DNA of 64,000 nucleotides from an uncultured Bacilli bacterium (GTDB taxonomy: Bacteria > Bacillota_I > Bacilli_A > RF39 > UBA660). Below, one piece after another: positions 52,465 through 62,173 of the stretch (position 1 is its first letter; each line of letters starts with the position of its first letter). Under the pieces are notes generated by a model. The model did not search any database, had not been told where the DNA came from, and saw only the letters and a list, made by a program, of their open reading frames with translations. Position numbers and translations under genes: made by a program. Where the stretch lies: the NCBI GenBank assembly GCA_934096035.1, contig CAKOKX010000001.1, positions 744,001 through 808,000 of the forward strand. The letters are read 5' to 3'.

Positions 52465-55011
52465 TCACCCTTTTTTAATCTTTTGTTTTAAATCAAATAA
52501 CACATTTAATGCTTCCATTGGTGTTGTATTTAAAACATCTATTTTTTCTATCGTCTCTTTTATTATATCATCTTTTTTAGCATTTGGCTCAAAATCCATT
52601 GCAAGTTGTATTTTTTCTTCTGGATTTTTCTTTTTAGAGTTAGATTCATACTCATTTAATATTTCTTCTGCTTTATTAAGTAACTCTTCAGGCATCTTAG
52701 CCAGTCTAGCTACATGAATCCCATAACTCTTATCAACTGCTCCATTTTTAACTTTATGTAAGAAAGTAATTTCATTACCATTTTCTACCGCACTAACGTG
52801 AACATTTTTAATATTTTTATATTTTTTATCTAATCTTGTGAGTTCATGATAATGAGTTGAAAATAGAGTAAATGCTCCGATATTATCACTAATATATTCA
52901 AGTATAGCTTGAGCAAGGCTCATTCCATCATATGTTGCAGTTCCACGACCTAATTCATCAAATAAAATCAAACTATTTTCAGTAGCACCACATATTGCAT
53001 TACGAGCTTCTTTCATTTCTACCATAAATGTAGATTCTCCACTTACTAAATCATCACTAGCACCAATTCTCGTAAAAATCTTATCAATTATTGGTAATGT
53101 AGCAGACTCGCAAGGAACAAAAGAACCCATCTGAGCCATAATAACTATAATTGCCATTTGACGCATATAAGTAGATTTACCACTCATATTAGGTCCAGTT
53201 ATAAGTAAAGTATTTACACCATTATTTAATAAACAATCATTAGGTACATATTCTGATTTACTTACAACTTCCACAACTGGATGTCTTCCATTTTTAATAT
53301 CAATTACATGTTCATCAGTAATATTTGGTCTAACTAAATTATATTCTTCACTACAAACAGATAGTGAAACTAAAGCATCAATTTCACTTAAAGCATCAGC
53401 CGTAGCATTTAATAAAGGAACTTCCTCCTTAACCAATGACTTAATACTACAAAATAATTTATATTCTAAGTCAATTATATTTTCTTCTGCGTTAAGAATC
53501 ATACTCTCTTTTTCTTTCAAAGCTGGAGAAATATATCTTTCACAATTAGTTAATGTTTGTCTTCTTTCCCAGTGATATTCATCTTTAACTAAATTTTTAC
53601 TTCCATTAGGTATTTCAATAAAATAACCAAATACTTTATTAAATCCAACTTTTAAATTTTTTATTCCCGTTTCTTCTTTAACTTTTGCTTCAAAAGATGC
53701 TACAAAATCTTTGCCACCACTACGAATATTTCTTAACTCATCTAACTCACTACTATATCCTTCTTTTATCATATATCCTTCTTTAACAGATATCGGAGGA
53801 TTATCCACAATGGCACTATCTAATAATTCACATAACTTTTCGTGAGTATTAATATCATAATTAAAACCTAAATCTTCAATTTTCTTTTTTATCATTGGAA
53901 GTACTTTAATACTATTTTTAAGTTGTAATAAATCTCTAGCATTTAAAGAACCATTTATAACTTTACCAGAAAGTCTTTCAATATCATATACTTCATATAA
54001 ATAATTTTTAAGTTCATCTTTTATAATAAATTCATTATTTAATTTTTCTACTTTTTCATATCTATCAATTATTTTTTCTTTATTCTTCAAAGGATTTAAC
54101 ATCCAATTTTTAAGTTTACGACTTCCCATTGCTGTTTTACATTTATCAAGTAGCCACAATAAAGAATAAGTTCTTTCTTTTAATCTTAATGTCTCAACTA
54201 GTTCAAGATTTCTAATACTATGAATATCCATCTCTAAATAATCATTTTTCTTTAAATAATTAATTTTAGTTATATGACTTAAATCTTTTAATTGTCTTAC
54301 ATCCAGATAATAAAATAAATGAGCTACTCCACTTTTTACCCTAGCATCAGGTATTATATCAAATAATTCTTTATATTTATCCCACAAAAATTCACTACTT
54401 ATAGTTACTTCAATATTATAAGTATTTTTAAGTAAAGATATTAAACTTGTATTTAAATTATCTACGAATATTACTTCTTTTAAATTAAGTTCTAATATTT
54501 CATTTACTAATATTTCTTCACTATTTTCTAAAGTTATCGTAGCTAAATATCCCGTAGATATATCAAGTACAGTCATTAATATACTATCACTAAAAAATAA
54601 TATACTAGCTATATATGAAGAATCTTTATCATTAAGTAAATCATTATCAGCAATTGTACCTTTACTTATTACATCTACTATTCCTCTTTTAACCATACCT
54701 TTAGTATATCTTGGATCTTCTAATTGTTCACAAATTGCAACTCTATAACCTTTATTTACAAGTCTTTCAATATAAGTTTTAACATTAGCATGAGGAACAC
54801 CACACATTGGTACTTTTTCATCTAATCCCGCTACTCTACCAGTTAAAGTAAGTTCTAATTCTCGTGAAGCAATTAAAGCATCATCAAAAAACATTTCATA
54901 AAAGTCACCCAAACGATAAAAGACAAGTTCATCCTTGTACTTATCTTTTATTTCAATATATTGAGCCATCATCGGACTTAATTTAGTTCTATCTACTTCA
55001 CTTAATTTCAT
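52465..55011 (-). CDS. mutS: DNA mismatch repair protein MutS
   Basis: MutS recognises mismatches and insertion loops and starts repair. The 848-residue protein has the mismatch-binding motif YRLGDFYEMFFDDA (Phe and Glu contacts, about 30-43), the connector, lever and clamp domains, and the ATPase with Walker A ITGPNMSGKSTYMRQ near 605, GASDDLVSGESTFMVEM, Walker B LILFDELGRGTATYDG and THYHEL. Length is standard. mutL is not adjacent, which is unusual, and an ABC exporter gene follows instead. An extended -10 (TGTTATAAT) is seen just upstream. Confidence 0.98.
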   Translation of the reverse strand: MKLSEVDRTKLSPMMAQYIEIKDKYKDELVFYRLGDFYEMFFDDALIASRELELTLTGRVAGLDEKVPMCGVPHANVKTYIERLVNKGYRVAICEQLEDPRYTKGMVKRGIVDVISKGTIADNDLLNDKDSSYIASILFFSDSILMTVLDISTGYLATITLENSEEILVNEILELNLKEVIFVDNLNTSLISLLKNTYNIEVTISSEFLWDKYKELFDIIPDARVKSGVAHLFYYLDVRQLKDLSHITKINYLKKNDYLEMDIHSIRNLELVETLRLKERTYSLLWLLDKCKTAMGSRKLKNWMLNPLKNKEKIIDRYEKVEKLNNEFIIKDELKNYLYEVYDIERLSGKVINGSLNARDLLQLKNSIKVLPMIKKKIEDLGFNYDINTHEKLCELLDSAIVDNPPISVKEGYMIKEGYSSELDELRNIRSGGKDFVASFEAKVKEETGIKNLKVGFNKVFGYFIEIPNGSKNLVKDEYHWERRQTLTNCERYISPALKEKESMILNAEENIIDLEYKLFCSIKSLVKEEVPLLNATADALSEIDALVSLSVCSEEYNLVRPNITDEHVIDIKNGRHPVVEVVSKSEYVPNDCLLNNGVNTLLITGPNMSGKSTYMRQMAIIVIMAQMGSFVPCESATLPIIDKIFTRIGASDDLVSGESTFMVEMKEARNAICGATENSLILFDELGRGTATYDGMSLAQAILEYISDNIGAFTLFSTHYHELTRLDKKYKNIKNVHVSAVENGNEITFLHKVKNGAVDKSYGIHVARLAKMPEELLNKAEEILNEYESNSKKKNPEEKIQLAMDFEPNAKKDDIIKETIEKIDVLNTTPMEALNVLFDLKQKIKKG

Positions 55012-55055
55012 ACTTCAAAACCTCATGACTTATTATAACATGTCATAGATTTTTT

Positions 55056-56720
55056 TTAAACCAAAAATTTCTTTTTTTCTTCAAAAAACATAATAATATC
55101 CACCATTCTTACTTCCGTATCTGGTATATTAAATATTTCTATATACTTGACTTCACTATCTAAACTTACTTCAATTTCTTCTTCATTTAAAATATATCCA
55201 TCACTTGCCCTAACTTCTTTAACAATATAAATTCCTAAAGGTAAATTATCTATTTCAATTTCTCCATATTCATTAGTAACTCCTTCATATATTACCTCAT
55301 TATCTCTCATTATAACAAATTCTACATTACTTATAACCCTTCCATTACTTGAATCTAATTTTCTTATAACCAATTTTCCTTTTTTTAATTCATTTTCAAT
55401 TTCAAAACATACATCTTTATTTTCATCATCAATCTTTACTTCATAAATCATTTCATTTAACAAATATCCATTACTTGCCATTACTTCTTTTATTTTATAA
55501 ATACCATATACTAAATCATTAAGTTCAATTATTCCATCAACATTAGTCCTTCCTTGATATATTATTTTCTCATCCTTCATAATAATAAATTCCGTATCTT
55601 TAATAGGTATCTTTGTATCAAAATCAATTTTTTTAATTTTCAAATTACCTCTCTTTAGCTTATTTTCCAATTCTAAAAATACATCAATTATTCTATTGTT
55701 TTCATTTACCTTTAAATTTACCTCATAATAATTATCATCAAGTACAAACTTTTTATCATTACTTACTTCTTTAATAAAGTATTTTCCTTTGCTTAAATTG
55801 TTAAATATTGCTTTACCATCTTTATCAGTTGTTGTTTCTTTAATATAATTTTTATTTTCATCAAACAATGCAAAAAGCACACCTTCTAGACTTATTTTAT
55901 CCCCATCTATTACTTCACCATACTTTTTTATTTTAATATTACCTTTTAGTTCTAAACCTTTAATATCATAATTTGCTATTACTGGCACGTCCATTTTTCC
56001 TTTCAAAACATTTTGACTATCAGAACTTACAAATATAAATGCTTTATTATTAGTACCTTTTTTTAAAGTAAATTTATTACTTAAATCGCTTATTTTAATA
56101 GTTAAAATATTTCCATTAATTTTTACGTTTTTACTTCCTGCAAAATTTTTTAATACTCCATTTCTATCTATAATAGATAAAGTATCTCCGATATAAGTAT
56201 CTGGTACATCAAATTCTGGAATTTTATAATGATTATTAACTAAATTATAAATTTCTTTTATTTCATTTGCAAATAAGGTAGAATTAACATTACCCTTAAA
56301 TGTATCAGTAAAATAAAATCTTGCCTTAGGACTTACATTTTGCCATATTAGCATCTGAGTAATATAATACCATTTTGGATCCATATGATTATGAGTATCA
56401 TCTTTATATTGATAACCATAATAACTAATTAAATTTATCTTTTCCCATAACTCATCACTTAAACCTAGATTCTTAGCAAAATTATTTGTATATTTATTAT
56501 AAGAAGAATTATTATTTACTTTAACAAATGGTTCAAGACAATAAACATAATCACCTTCACTATCTATTATAAATTGACCTTTCTTATATTCTTTTTCACC
56601 ATTTTCTTTCACTTTTAATACAAAGACATTTTTTATTACATCTCCACCTTTAAAAGATAATGCTTTTACATCAATAACTAGCATAAATATAAAAAATAAT
56701 AACCATACTTTCTTACTCAT
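55056..56720 (-). CDS. Surface adhesin with thioester domain and three CnaB repeats
   Basis: The 554-residue protein starts with a signal peptide (about 1-19). Residues about 50-140 look like a thioester domain: the Cys in DYVYCLEP (about 61) and the Gln in YITQMLIWQ (about 122, a TQxA/W-type motif) would form the internal bond that reacts with host surfaces. Three CnaB domains follow at about 258-353, 354-445 and 446-531, each starting with a lysine strand (KIKK, KIKK, VIRK) and containing the Glu strand (FIKEV, KIKEV, IVKEV) for isopeptide bonds. The end reads NIPDTEVRMVDIIMFFEEKKKF: an LPxTG-like IPDTE with a basic tail but only about 8 hydrophobic residues, too few for a membrane helix. 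It overlaps the upstream gene by 8 bases. Confidence 0.85.
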   Translation of the reverse strand: MSKKVWLLFFIFMLVIDVKALSFKGGDVIKNVFVLKVKENGEKEYKKGQFIIDSEGDYVYCLEPFVKVNNNSSYNKYTNNFAKNLGLSDELWEKINLISYYGYQYKDDTHNHMDPKWYYITQMLIWQNVSPKARFYFTDTFKGNVNSTLFANEIKEIYNLVNNHYKIPEFDVPDTYIGDTLSIIDRNGVLKNFAGSKNVKINGNILTIKISDLSNKFTLKKGTNNKAFIFVSSDSQNVLKGKMDVPVIANYDIKGLELKGNIKIKKYGEVIDGDKISLEGVLFALFDENKNYIKETTTDKDGKAIFNNLSKGKYFIKEVSNDKKFVLDDNYYEVNLKVNENNRIIDVFLELENKLKRGNLKIKKIDFDTKIPIKDTEFIIMKDEKIIYQGRTNVDGIIELNDLVYGIYKIKEVMASNGYLLNEMIYEVKIDDENKDVCFEIENELKKGKLVIRKLDSSNGRVISNVEFVIMRDNEVIYEGVTNEYGEIEIDNLPLGIYIVKEVRASDGYILNEEEIEVSLDSEVKYIEIFNIPDTEVRMVDIIMFFEEKKKFLV

Positions 56721-57456
56721 TTACTACACCACCCTTTAATAATACATAAATCATATCTAAAACACACATTACATCATCATATTTTATTTTTATATTTTCT
56801 CTATATATAAAATATTTCCAATTACTTCTATAATTAATATTTCTTCTTATTTGTTCTATTCTATCTTTAATATTTCTTATTACTAAACTATCCTTATTAC
56901 AATTATAAAGATTCTCTATTGCTTTAGATATCATTTTCTTACCTTTTAAATTTCCATTAATTTTATATAATTCAAGCAATAAATTATTATTAAACATAAT
57001 GCCTTTCATAATTTTATAAAATGTATAAGCTAATTTCTCTTCTTGCGTTACTAACATTATATCTTTTACTAATTTAAACTTACTTAAATAAACACTATCT
57101 TTTATTCCCACAGGAAAATTATCTGCTACTCCGATTAATTTAATTGGTATAATCCATTTAGCACCTTTATAAACAGTATTCACTTTTATAAGATACTCTT
57201 TTGCATACTTATTATGAAATATTCTTTTAATTTCTGTTACATCAAAACTAATATCTTCATAATGTCTAAATATTTCCTTGAATACCATATTTATATTAAA
57301 AGAATTTATACAAAAACCTTTTATATACATCGATAAATTATCTAAATCATCATAAATCACTTTACTTCCATATCTACTTTTAAAAATACTATCAATAATA
57401 TATTCTTTTAATATACCAGGATAAAAACTTTTACTACTATTACTTATTCTTTTCAT
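56713..57456 (-). CDS. Unknown protein, faintly AbiEii-like
   Basis: The protein of about 247 residues is basic, without signal or membrane segment. Its middle reads ISFDVTEIKRIFHNKYAKEYLIKVNTVYKGAKW, then QEEKLAYTFYKIMKGI, a layout that recalls the AbiEii/DUF1814 nucleotidyltransferases (a strand with acidic residues, then the EKL helix), but the Gly-Ser nucleotidyltransferase motif and key Asp pair are not clear. It is therefore either a divergent member or something else. GAGG precedes a double ATG. It overlaps the adhesin gene, so both are made from one transcript, which hints at a joint or regulated expression. Confidence 0.45.
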   Translation of the reverse strand: MKRISNSSKSFYPGILKEYIIDSIFKSRYGSKVIYDDLDNLSMYIKGFCINSFNINMVFKEIFRHYEDISFDVTEIKRIFHNKYAKEYLIKVNTVYKGAKWIIPIKLIGVADNFPVGIKDSVYLSKFKLVKDIMLVTQEEKLAYTFYKIMKGIMFNNNLLLELYKINGNLKGKKMISKAIENLYNCNKDSLVIRNIKDRIEQIRRNINYRSNWKYFIYRENIKIKYDDVMCVLDMIYVLLKGGVVNE

Positions 57457-57612
57457 CATAACCTCATCTTTCCTTTGTTCCCCTTTTTATCTTTCATTAA
57501 TATATTTTCCTTATAAAATCACCTCACGGTTTTCTATTAAAACACATTCATTTCAAATAATTTGTTGTTTTCTGTCGAACGCATCCTAAAAATGTTATTT
57601 ATAAAAATTTCG

Positions 57613-57644
57613 TATAAAAAAACCCAACATTTTCATGTTAGGTT
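57613..57644 (-). terminator. Intrinsic terminator of ppdK
   Basis: AACCTAACAT and ATGTTGGGTT pair over 10 bp with one G-T pair around a GAAA loop and run into T7 on the minus strand. Confidence 0.8.
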
Positions 57645-57659
57645 TATAAAAGTCAATAA

Positions 57660-60290
57660 TTATTTTCCTTGTTTTCTTAGGATTGCTGCTTGAGCTGCTG
57701 CTAGTCTTGCAATTGGCACTCTATATGGTGAACAAGATACATAATTAAATCCTAGCTTATCACAAAAAGCAACACTTGCTGGATCTCCACCATGTTCTCC
57801 GCAAATACCTAAAGAAAGTTTTGGATTTACACTTCTACCTTTTTTAGCACCCATTTCCATAAGTAGTCCAACACCATCAAAGTCTATACGAGCAAATGGG
57901 TCAAATTCAAATATTCCTTTTTCATAATAAGAATTCAAGAATTTACCAGCATCATCTCTAGAGAAACCATAAGTCATTTGTGTTAAGTCATTTGTACCAA
58001 AACTGAAGAATTCAGCTTCTGTAGCAATTTGATCTGCTAAAAGTGCAGCTCTTGGAATTTCAATCATAGTTCCAACTTCATATTTTAAATCTATTCCAGA
58101 AGAAGCAATAATTTCATCAGCAGTTTTAACTACAATATCTTTAACATATTTTAATTCCTTAACTTCACCAACTAAAGGTATCATAATTTCAGGTGTAATT
58201 AATGTACCTTTCTTGGTTACATTTATTGCTGCTTCAATAACAGCTCTTGTTTGCATTTTAGCGATTTCTGGATAAGTAATTGCTAAACGGCATCCTCGGT
58301 GTCCCATCATTGGGTTAAATTCTTTAAGTGATGCAATTACTTCATGTAATTCTTCAACAGTTTTGCCTAAGTCATCAGCAAGTTCTTTTATTTCTGCTTC
58401 AGTTTTTGGTAAGAATTCATGTAGAGGTGGATCCAAATATCTAATAACAACACTATATGGAGCCATAGCTTCAAATAATCCTTCAAAGTCTTTTCTTTGA
58501 TATGGTAAAATATTTTCTAAAGCTTTTTCTCTTTCTTCTAAAGTTGTTGCACAAATCATTTTTCTAAAGTTGAATATTCTATCACGCTCAAAGAACATGT
58601 GTTCTGTACGACATAGCCCAATTCCTTCAGCTCCGAACTTTCTTGCTTGCATTGCATCTTTTGGTGTATCAGCATTTGTTCTAACCTTTAAATCTCTTGC
58701 TTCATCAGCCCAAGACATAAAAGTTTCAAAATCACCACTTATAGATGCTTCTTGCATTTCTAGTTTTCCAGCATATACTTTACCAGTTGAACCATCAATT
58801 GATAAGTAGTCTCCTTCTTTAAAGATACTTCCATCTGGTGTTTTTAAAGTTTTTTCAGCTTCATTTAAAACGATAGTTGATGCACCACTTACACAACAAA
58901 TACCCATACCACGAGCAACTACCGCTGCATGGCTAGTCATGCCACCTCGAATAGTTAAAACGCCTTTACTTGAATTCATACCTTCAATATCTTCTGGTGA
59001 GGTTTCAAGTCTAACAAGTAATGAATCAATTCCTTTTTTCTTATTTTCAATTACATCACTAGCTGTAAAATAAATTTTTCCAGATCCTGCTCCAGGAGAT
59101 GCAGCTAAACCTTCAGCAACTACTTTACCATTTTTAATAGATTCAGCAGTAAATGTCGGATGAAGTAAAGCATCAAGTTGTTTTGGATCAACCATTAATA
59201 CAGCTTCTTCTTTAGTAATCATCCCTTCATTTACTAAATCAACTGCAACTTTAACGGCAGCACTTGCTGTTCTTTTACCATTTCTAGTTTGAAGAATGAA
59301 TAACTTACCATCTTCAATAGTAAATTCCATATCTTGCATATCTTTATAATGATTTTCTAATTCTTGGGCAATGCTTGCAAATTCTTCATAAACTTCAGGC
59401 ATTTCAGTTTTTAATGTTGCAATTGGACTTGGTGTACGAATACCAGCAACAACATCTTCACCTTGCGCATTAATTAAATATTCACCAAATAATGCTTTTT
59501 CGCCAGTTGCAGGATTTCTTGTAAACGCAACACCAGTTCCAGAATTTTCTCCACTATTACCATAAACCATTTCTTGAACATTAACGGCTGTTCCCCAACT
59601 AGATGGAATATCATTTATTCTTCTATAATAAATAGCTCTTTCATTATTCCAACTTCTAAATACTGCTTTAACTGCTTCAATTAATTGAGTAAATGGTTCT
59701 TGAGGAAAATCTTCTCCTGCAAATTCCTTATAAGCACTCTTAAATAGATTAGTTAATTCAACCATATCATTTTCATCTAAATCAATGTCATTTTTAACAC
59801 CTTTTTTAGCTTTAATTTCATCTATAATAGTTTCAAATTTACTTTTTGCATATCCTTTAACTACATCTGCAAACATTTGAATAAATCTTCTATAAGAATC
59901 ATAAACAAATCTTTTATTATCAATCTTTTCAGCAAAAGATTCTGCTATTTCATCATTTAAACCTAGATTAAGTACAGTATCCATCATACCTGGCATACTA
60001 GCTCTAGCACCACTTCTTACACTCACTAGTAACGGATTTGTTTTATCACCAAACTTTTTACCACTTTTTGCTTCTAATTTAGCTAATGCTTCTTTAATTT
60101 GGTCTATTACTTCACTAGATAATTCCTTTCCATCTTCATAATATTTGTTACAAGCATCAGTTGTAACTGTAAATCCACTTGGAACAGGTAATCCAATATT
60201 AGTCATTTCTGCTAAATTAGCACCTTTACCACCAAGAAGATTTCTCATATCTTTGTTTCCTTCTTGAAACAAATAAACATATTTTTCCAT
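57660..60290 (-). CDS. ppdK: Pyruvate, phosphate dikinase
   Basis: PpdK interconverts pyruvate + ATP + Pi and phosphoenolpyruvate + AMP + PPi, used in PPi-linked glycolysis or gluconeogenesis. The 876-residue protein has the ATP-grasp domain (GGKGANLAEMTNIGLPVPSGF, SVRSGARASMPGMMDTVLNLG), the swivelling domain with the phospho-His in GGMTSHAAVVARGMG near 450, and the PEP/pyruvate barrel (GIGLCRTEHMFF, MMGHRGCRLA, SFGTNDLTQ, SLGICGEHGGDP). The ATG at 60290 is preferred because GGGAGG lies 8 bases upstream. An inverted repeat upstream may control it. Confidence 0.97.
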   Translation of the reverse strand: MEKYVYLFQEGNKDMRNLLGGKGANLAEMTNIGLPVPSGFTVTTDACNKYYEDGKELSSEVIDQIKEALAKLEAKSGKKFGDKTNPLLVSVRSGARASMPGMMDTVLNLGLNDEIAESFAEKIDNKRFVYDSYRRFIQMFADVVKGYAKSKFETIIDEIKAKKGVKNDIDLDENDMVELTNLFKSAYKEFAGEDFPQEPFTQLIEAVKAVFRSWNNERAIYYRRINDIPSSWGTAVNVQEMVYGNSGENSGTGVAFTRNPATGEKALFGEYLINAQGEDVVAGIRTPSPIATLKTEMPEVYEEFASIAQELENHYKDMQDMEFTIEDGKLFILQTRNGKRTASAAVKVAVDLVNEGMITKEEAVLMVDPKQLDALLHPTFTAESIKNGKVVAEGLAASPGAGSGKIYFTASDVIENKKKGIDSLLVRLETSPEDIEGMNSSKGVLTIRGGMTSHAAVVARGMGICCVSGASTIVLNEAEKTLKTPDGSIFKEGDYLSIDGSTGKVYAGKLEMQEASISGDFETFMSWADEARDLKVRTNADTPKDAMQARKFGAEGIGLCRTEHMFFERDRIFNFRKMICATTLEEREKALENILPYQRKDFEGLFEAMAPYSVVIRYLDPPLHEFLPKTEAEIKELADDLGKTVEELHEVIASLKEFNPMMGHRGCRLAITYPEIAKMQTRAVIEAAINVTKKGTLITPEIMIPLVGEVKELKYVKDIVVKTADEIIASSGIDLKYEVGTMIEIPRAALLADQIATEAEFFSFGTNDLTQMTYGFSRDDAGKFLNSYYEKGIFEFDPFARIDFDGVGLLMEMGAKKGRSVNPKLSLGICGEHGGDPASVAFCDKLGFNYVSCSPYRVPIARLAAAQAAILRKQGK

Positions 60291-60365
60291 TTCTAATCCT
60301 CCCATGCTATAATTTTATCACTTTCCCACCCACCAAACAATAAAATTTCTTAAATTTTACATTTT

Positions 60366-60386
60366 TTGATAATTAAGTTTTATCAA
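60366..60386. promoter_or_regulatory. Perfect inverted repeat upstream of ppdK
   Basis: TTGATAA and TTATCAA are perfect 7-bp arms with a 7-base spacer, about 75 bases before the ppdK start and 70 bases after queA. No T-run follows, so an operator is more likely than a terminator. The binding protein is unknown. Confidence 0.35.
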
Positions 60387-60430
60387 TAGTATAAATCCTC
60401 TATTCCTAGTTTTTATAACTTACTTAGTGC

Positions 60431-60464
60431 AAAATAAAAATATATAAGTTTCTTTCTTATATAT
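60431..60464 (-). terminator. Terminator of the folate/queA operon
   Basis: TATATAAG and CTTATATA pair over 8 bp around a 7-base loop on the minus strand, followed by TTTTTATTTT; the queA stop is inside the hairpin. Confidence 0.6.
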
Positions 60465-61491
60465 CTTTCTTTATAAACATTGCATCTCCAAACGAAAAGA
60501 ATCTATAACCATTTTCTTTTGCATATTCATAAGCATTTAAAATATATTCTTTTTTAGATAAAGCTGATACAAGCATTAATAAGGTACTTTTAGGTAAATG
60601 AAAATTAGTAATCAAACCATCTATAGCTTTAAAAGTATATCCTGGATATATAAATATATTAGTATCTCCACAACATTCCCTAAATTCATTATATTTGCTT
60701 GCTACAGTTTCTAATACTCTAGTTGATGTTGTACCAACCGCATATATATTTCTTCCTTCTTTCTTTGCTTTATTTAATGCATCTGCTACATCTTTAGTCA
60801 TAATATAATATTCACTATGCATATTATGTTTAGTTATATCAGTTACTTCCACCGGTCTAAATGTACCAAGTCCAACATGTAAAGTAACATATAATACTTC
60901 AATACCTTTATTTTTAATTTCTTCAAGTAGTTCTTTTGTAAAATGAAGTCCTGCTGTTGGTGCTGCTGCACTACCTAAATTTTTAGCATAAACAGTTTGA
61001 TATCTAGACTGATCACTAAGTTTTTCATGAATATAAGGAGGAAGGGGCATTGTTCCCAATTTTTCAAGTATTTCCATAAGTATTCCTTCATATATTAATT
61101 TTACATGTACAATCCCTTCATCTAATTTTTCTATTACTTTCGCTTTTAAACTTCCATTTCCAAACACTATAACAGTACCTACATGTAATCTTTTTCCAGG
61201 TCTAGCTAAACATTCCCAGATATCACCTTCAATATCTTTTAAAAGTAATAATTCAATTATTGCTTTTGTATCTTCTTTTTCCCCAATTAATCTTGCAGGT
61301 ATTACTTTTGTATCATTTAAAACTAATACATCACCTTTATTTAAATAATTAATAATATTTTTAAATACTTCTTCTTTTATAACTCCATTATCTTTATTAA
61401 GTAACAATAGTTTAGAATCACTACGATTAGAAAGAGGTGTTTGAGCAATAAATTTTTCTGGTAAATCATAATTATATTCTTCTATATTCAT
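60457..61491 (-). CDS. queA: S-adenosylmethionine:tRNA ribosyltransferase-isomerase QueA
   Basis: QueA transfers the ribosyl part of S-adenosylmethionine to preQ1 in tRNA, making epoxyqueuosine at position 34. The 344-residue protein shows the family start YDLPEKFIAQTPLSNRSDSKLL, LNDTKVIPARL, CLARPGKRLHVG, GSAAAPTAGLHFT, LHVGLGTFRPVE, HSEYY and FITNFHLPKSTLLMLVSA, all characteristic. It overlaps tmk by 4 bases (ATGA). It usually sits beside tgt and ruvB; here it ends a thymidylate operon instead. Confidence 0.96.
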   Translation of the reverse strand: MNIEEYNYDLPEKFIAQTPLSNRSDSKLLLLNKDNGVIKEEVFKNIINYLNKGDVLVLNDTKVIPARLIGEKEDTKAIIELLLLKDIEGDIWECLARPGKRLHVGTVIVFGNGSLKAKVIEKLDEGIVHVKLIYEGILMEILEKLGTMPLPPYIHEKLSDQSRYQTVYAKNLGSAAAPTAGLHFTKELLEEIKNKGIEVLYVTLHVGLGTFRPVEVTDITKHNMHSEYYIMTKDVADALNKAKKEGRNIYAVGTTSTRVLETVASKYNEFRECCGDTNIFIYPGYTFKAIDGLITNFHLPKSTLLMLVSALSKKEYILNAYEYAKENGYRFFSFGDAMFIKKDI

Positions 61492-62165
61492 TTAATAATA
61501 TCCTTTATTTTTTCTACAACTTCATCATTAATATCATCGATTGTTCTAATACAATCATCTTTAACACAAGTTACTTTGATATAACCATATTTTTCCGTTA
61601 ATTCCAAATATGCTTTTTCAGCTTGCTCCAAGTGAGCTTTATTTGATTCATGTTGATCTGGCGTTTCTTCCCTATTTTTCTTTAACACTGCCGCATACTC
61701 AAAAGGCATATAAAGAAAAATTACTGCATCAGGTCTAGGTAATTCCATAATACCAAATTCTAATTCATCTAATTTTTGATACATTTTTTCTCTTTCTTCA
61801 CGAGTCTTTAATTTTCCTCCTTGATGAGCCATATTAGATTCAACATATCTATCAAGTATAACAATATCTCCATCTTCTAAATGTTTATTTATAATACCAA
61901 TATTATATCTTCTATCAGCAGCATAATAAGCTGAAGCAGCCAAAGCATCAACATTTACAGCGCCCTCAGGAAACCAACCAGGTCCAATATAGGATTTTCC
62001 TAAATAAGGCCCCCCAACAATTCTACCCGTCGGAGTATCATACATTGGAAAGGAATAATTATATACATTTACTCCCATATCTTTAAATCTTGCTACTGCT
62101 TTTTTTACTTGTGTTTCTTTACCAGAACAATCTGTTCCTTCAATTACTATTAATTTACCTCTCAT
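61488..62165 (-). CDS. tmk: Thymidylate kinase-like protein
   Basis: Thymidylate kinase phosphorylates dTMP to dTDP. The 225-residue sequence starts with the P-loop VIEGTDCSGKETQ, where most bacteria have GxDGxGKST, and has DRYVESNMAHQGGKL in the DRY region and a LID-like KKNREETPDQHE. This variant P-loop (Cys and Glu in place of Gly and Ser/Thr) is seen in a group of Firmicutes homologues as I recall; whether it alters specificity is unknown. Its position directly after thyA and folA supports a role in dTTP synthesis. Confidence 0.85.
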   Translation of the reverse strand: MRGKLIVIEGTDCSGKETQVKKAVARFKDMGVNVYNYSFPMYDTPTGRIVGGPYLGKSYIGPGWFPEGAVNVDALAASAYYAADRRYNIGIINKHLEDGDIVILDRYVESNMAHQGGKLKTREEREKMYQKLDELEFGIMELPRPDAVIFLYMPFEYAAVLKKNREETPDQHESNKAHLEQAEKAYLELTEKYGYIKVTCVKDDCIRTIDDINDEVVEKIKDIIK

Positions 62166-62173
62166 TTATTTCA

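Noticed and set aside
57466..57490. Short leader peptide (13 codons) ending in a TGATG overlap before the 56.7 kb gene
   Set aside because: No clear ribosome site of its own and no repeated codons that would suggest attenuation.
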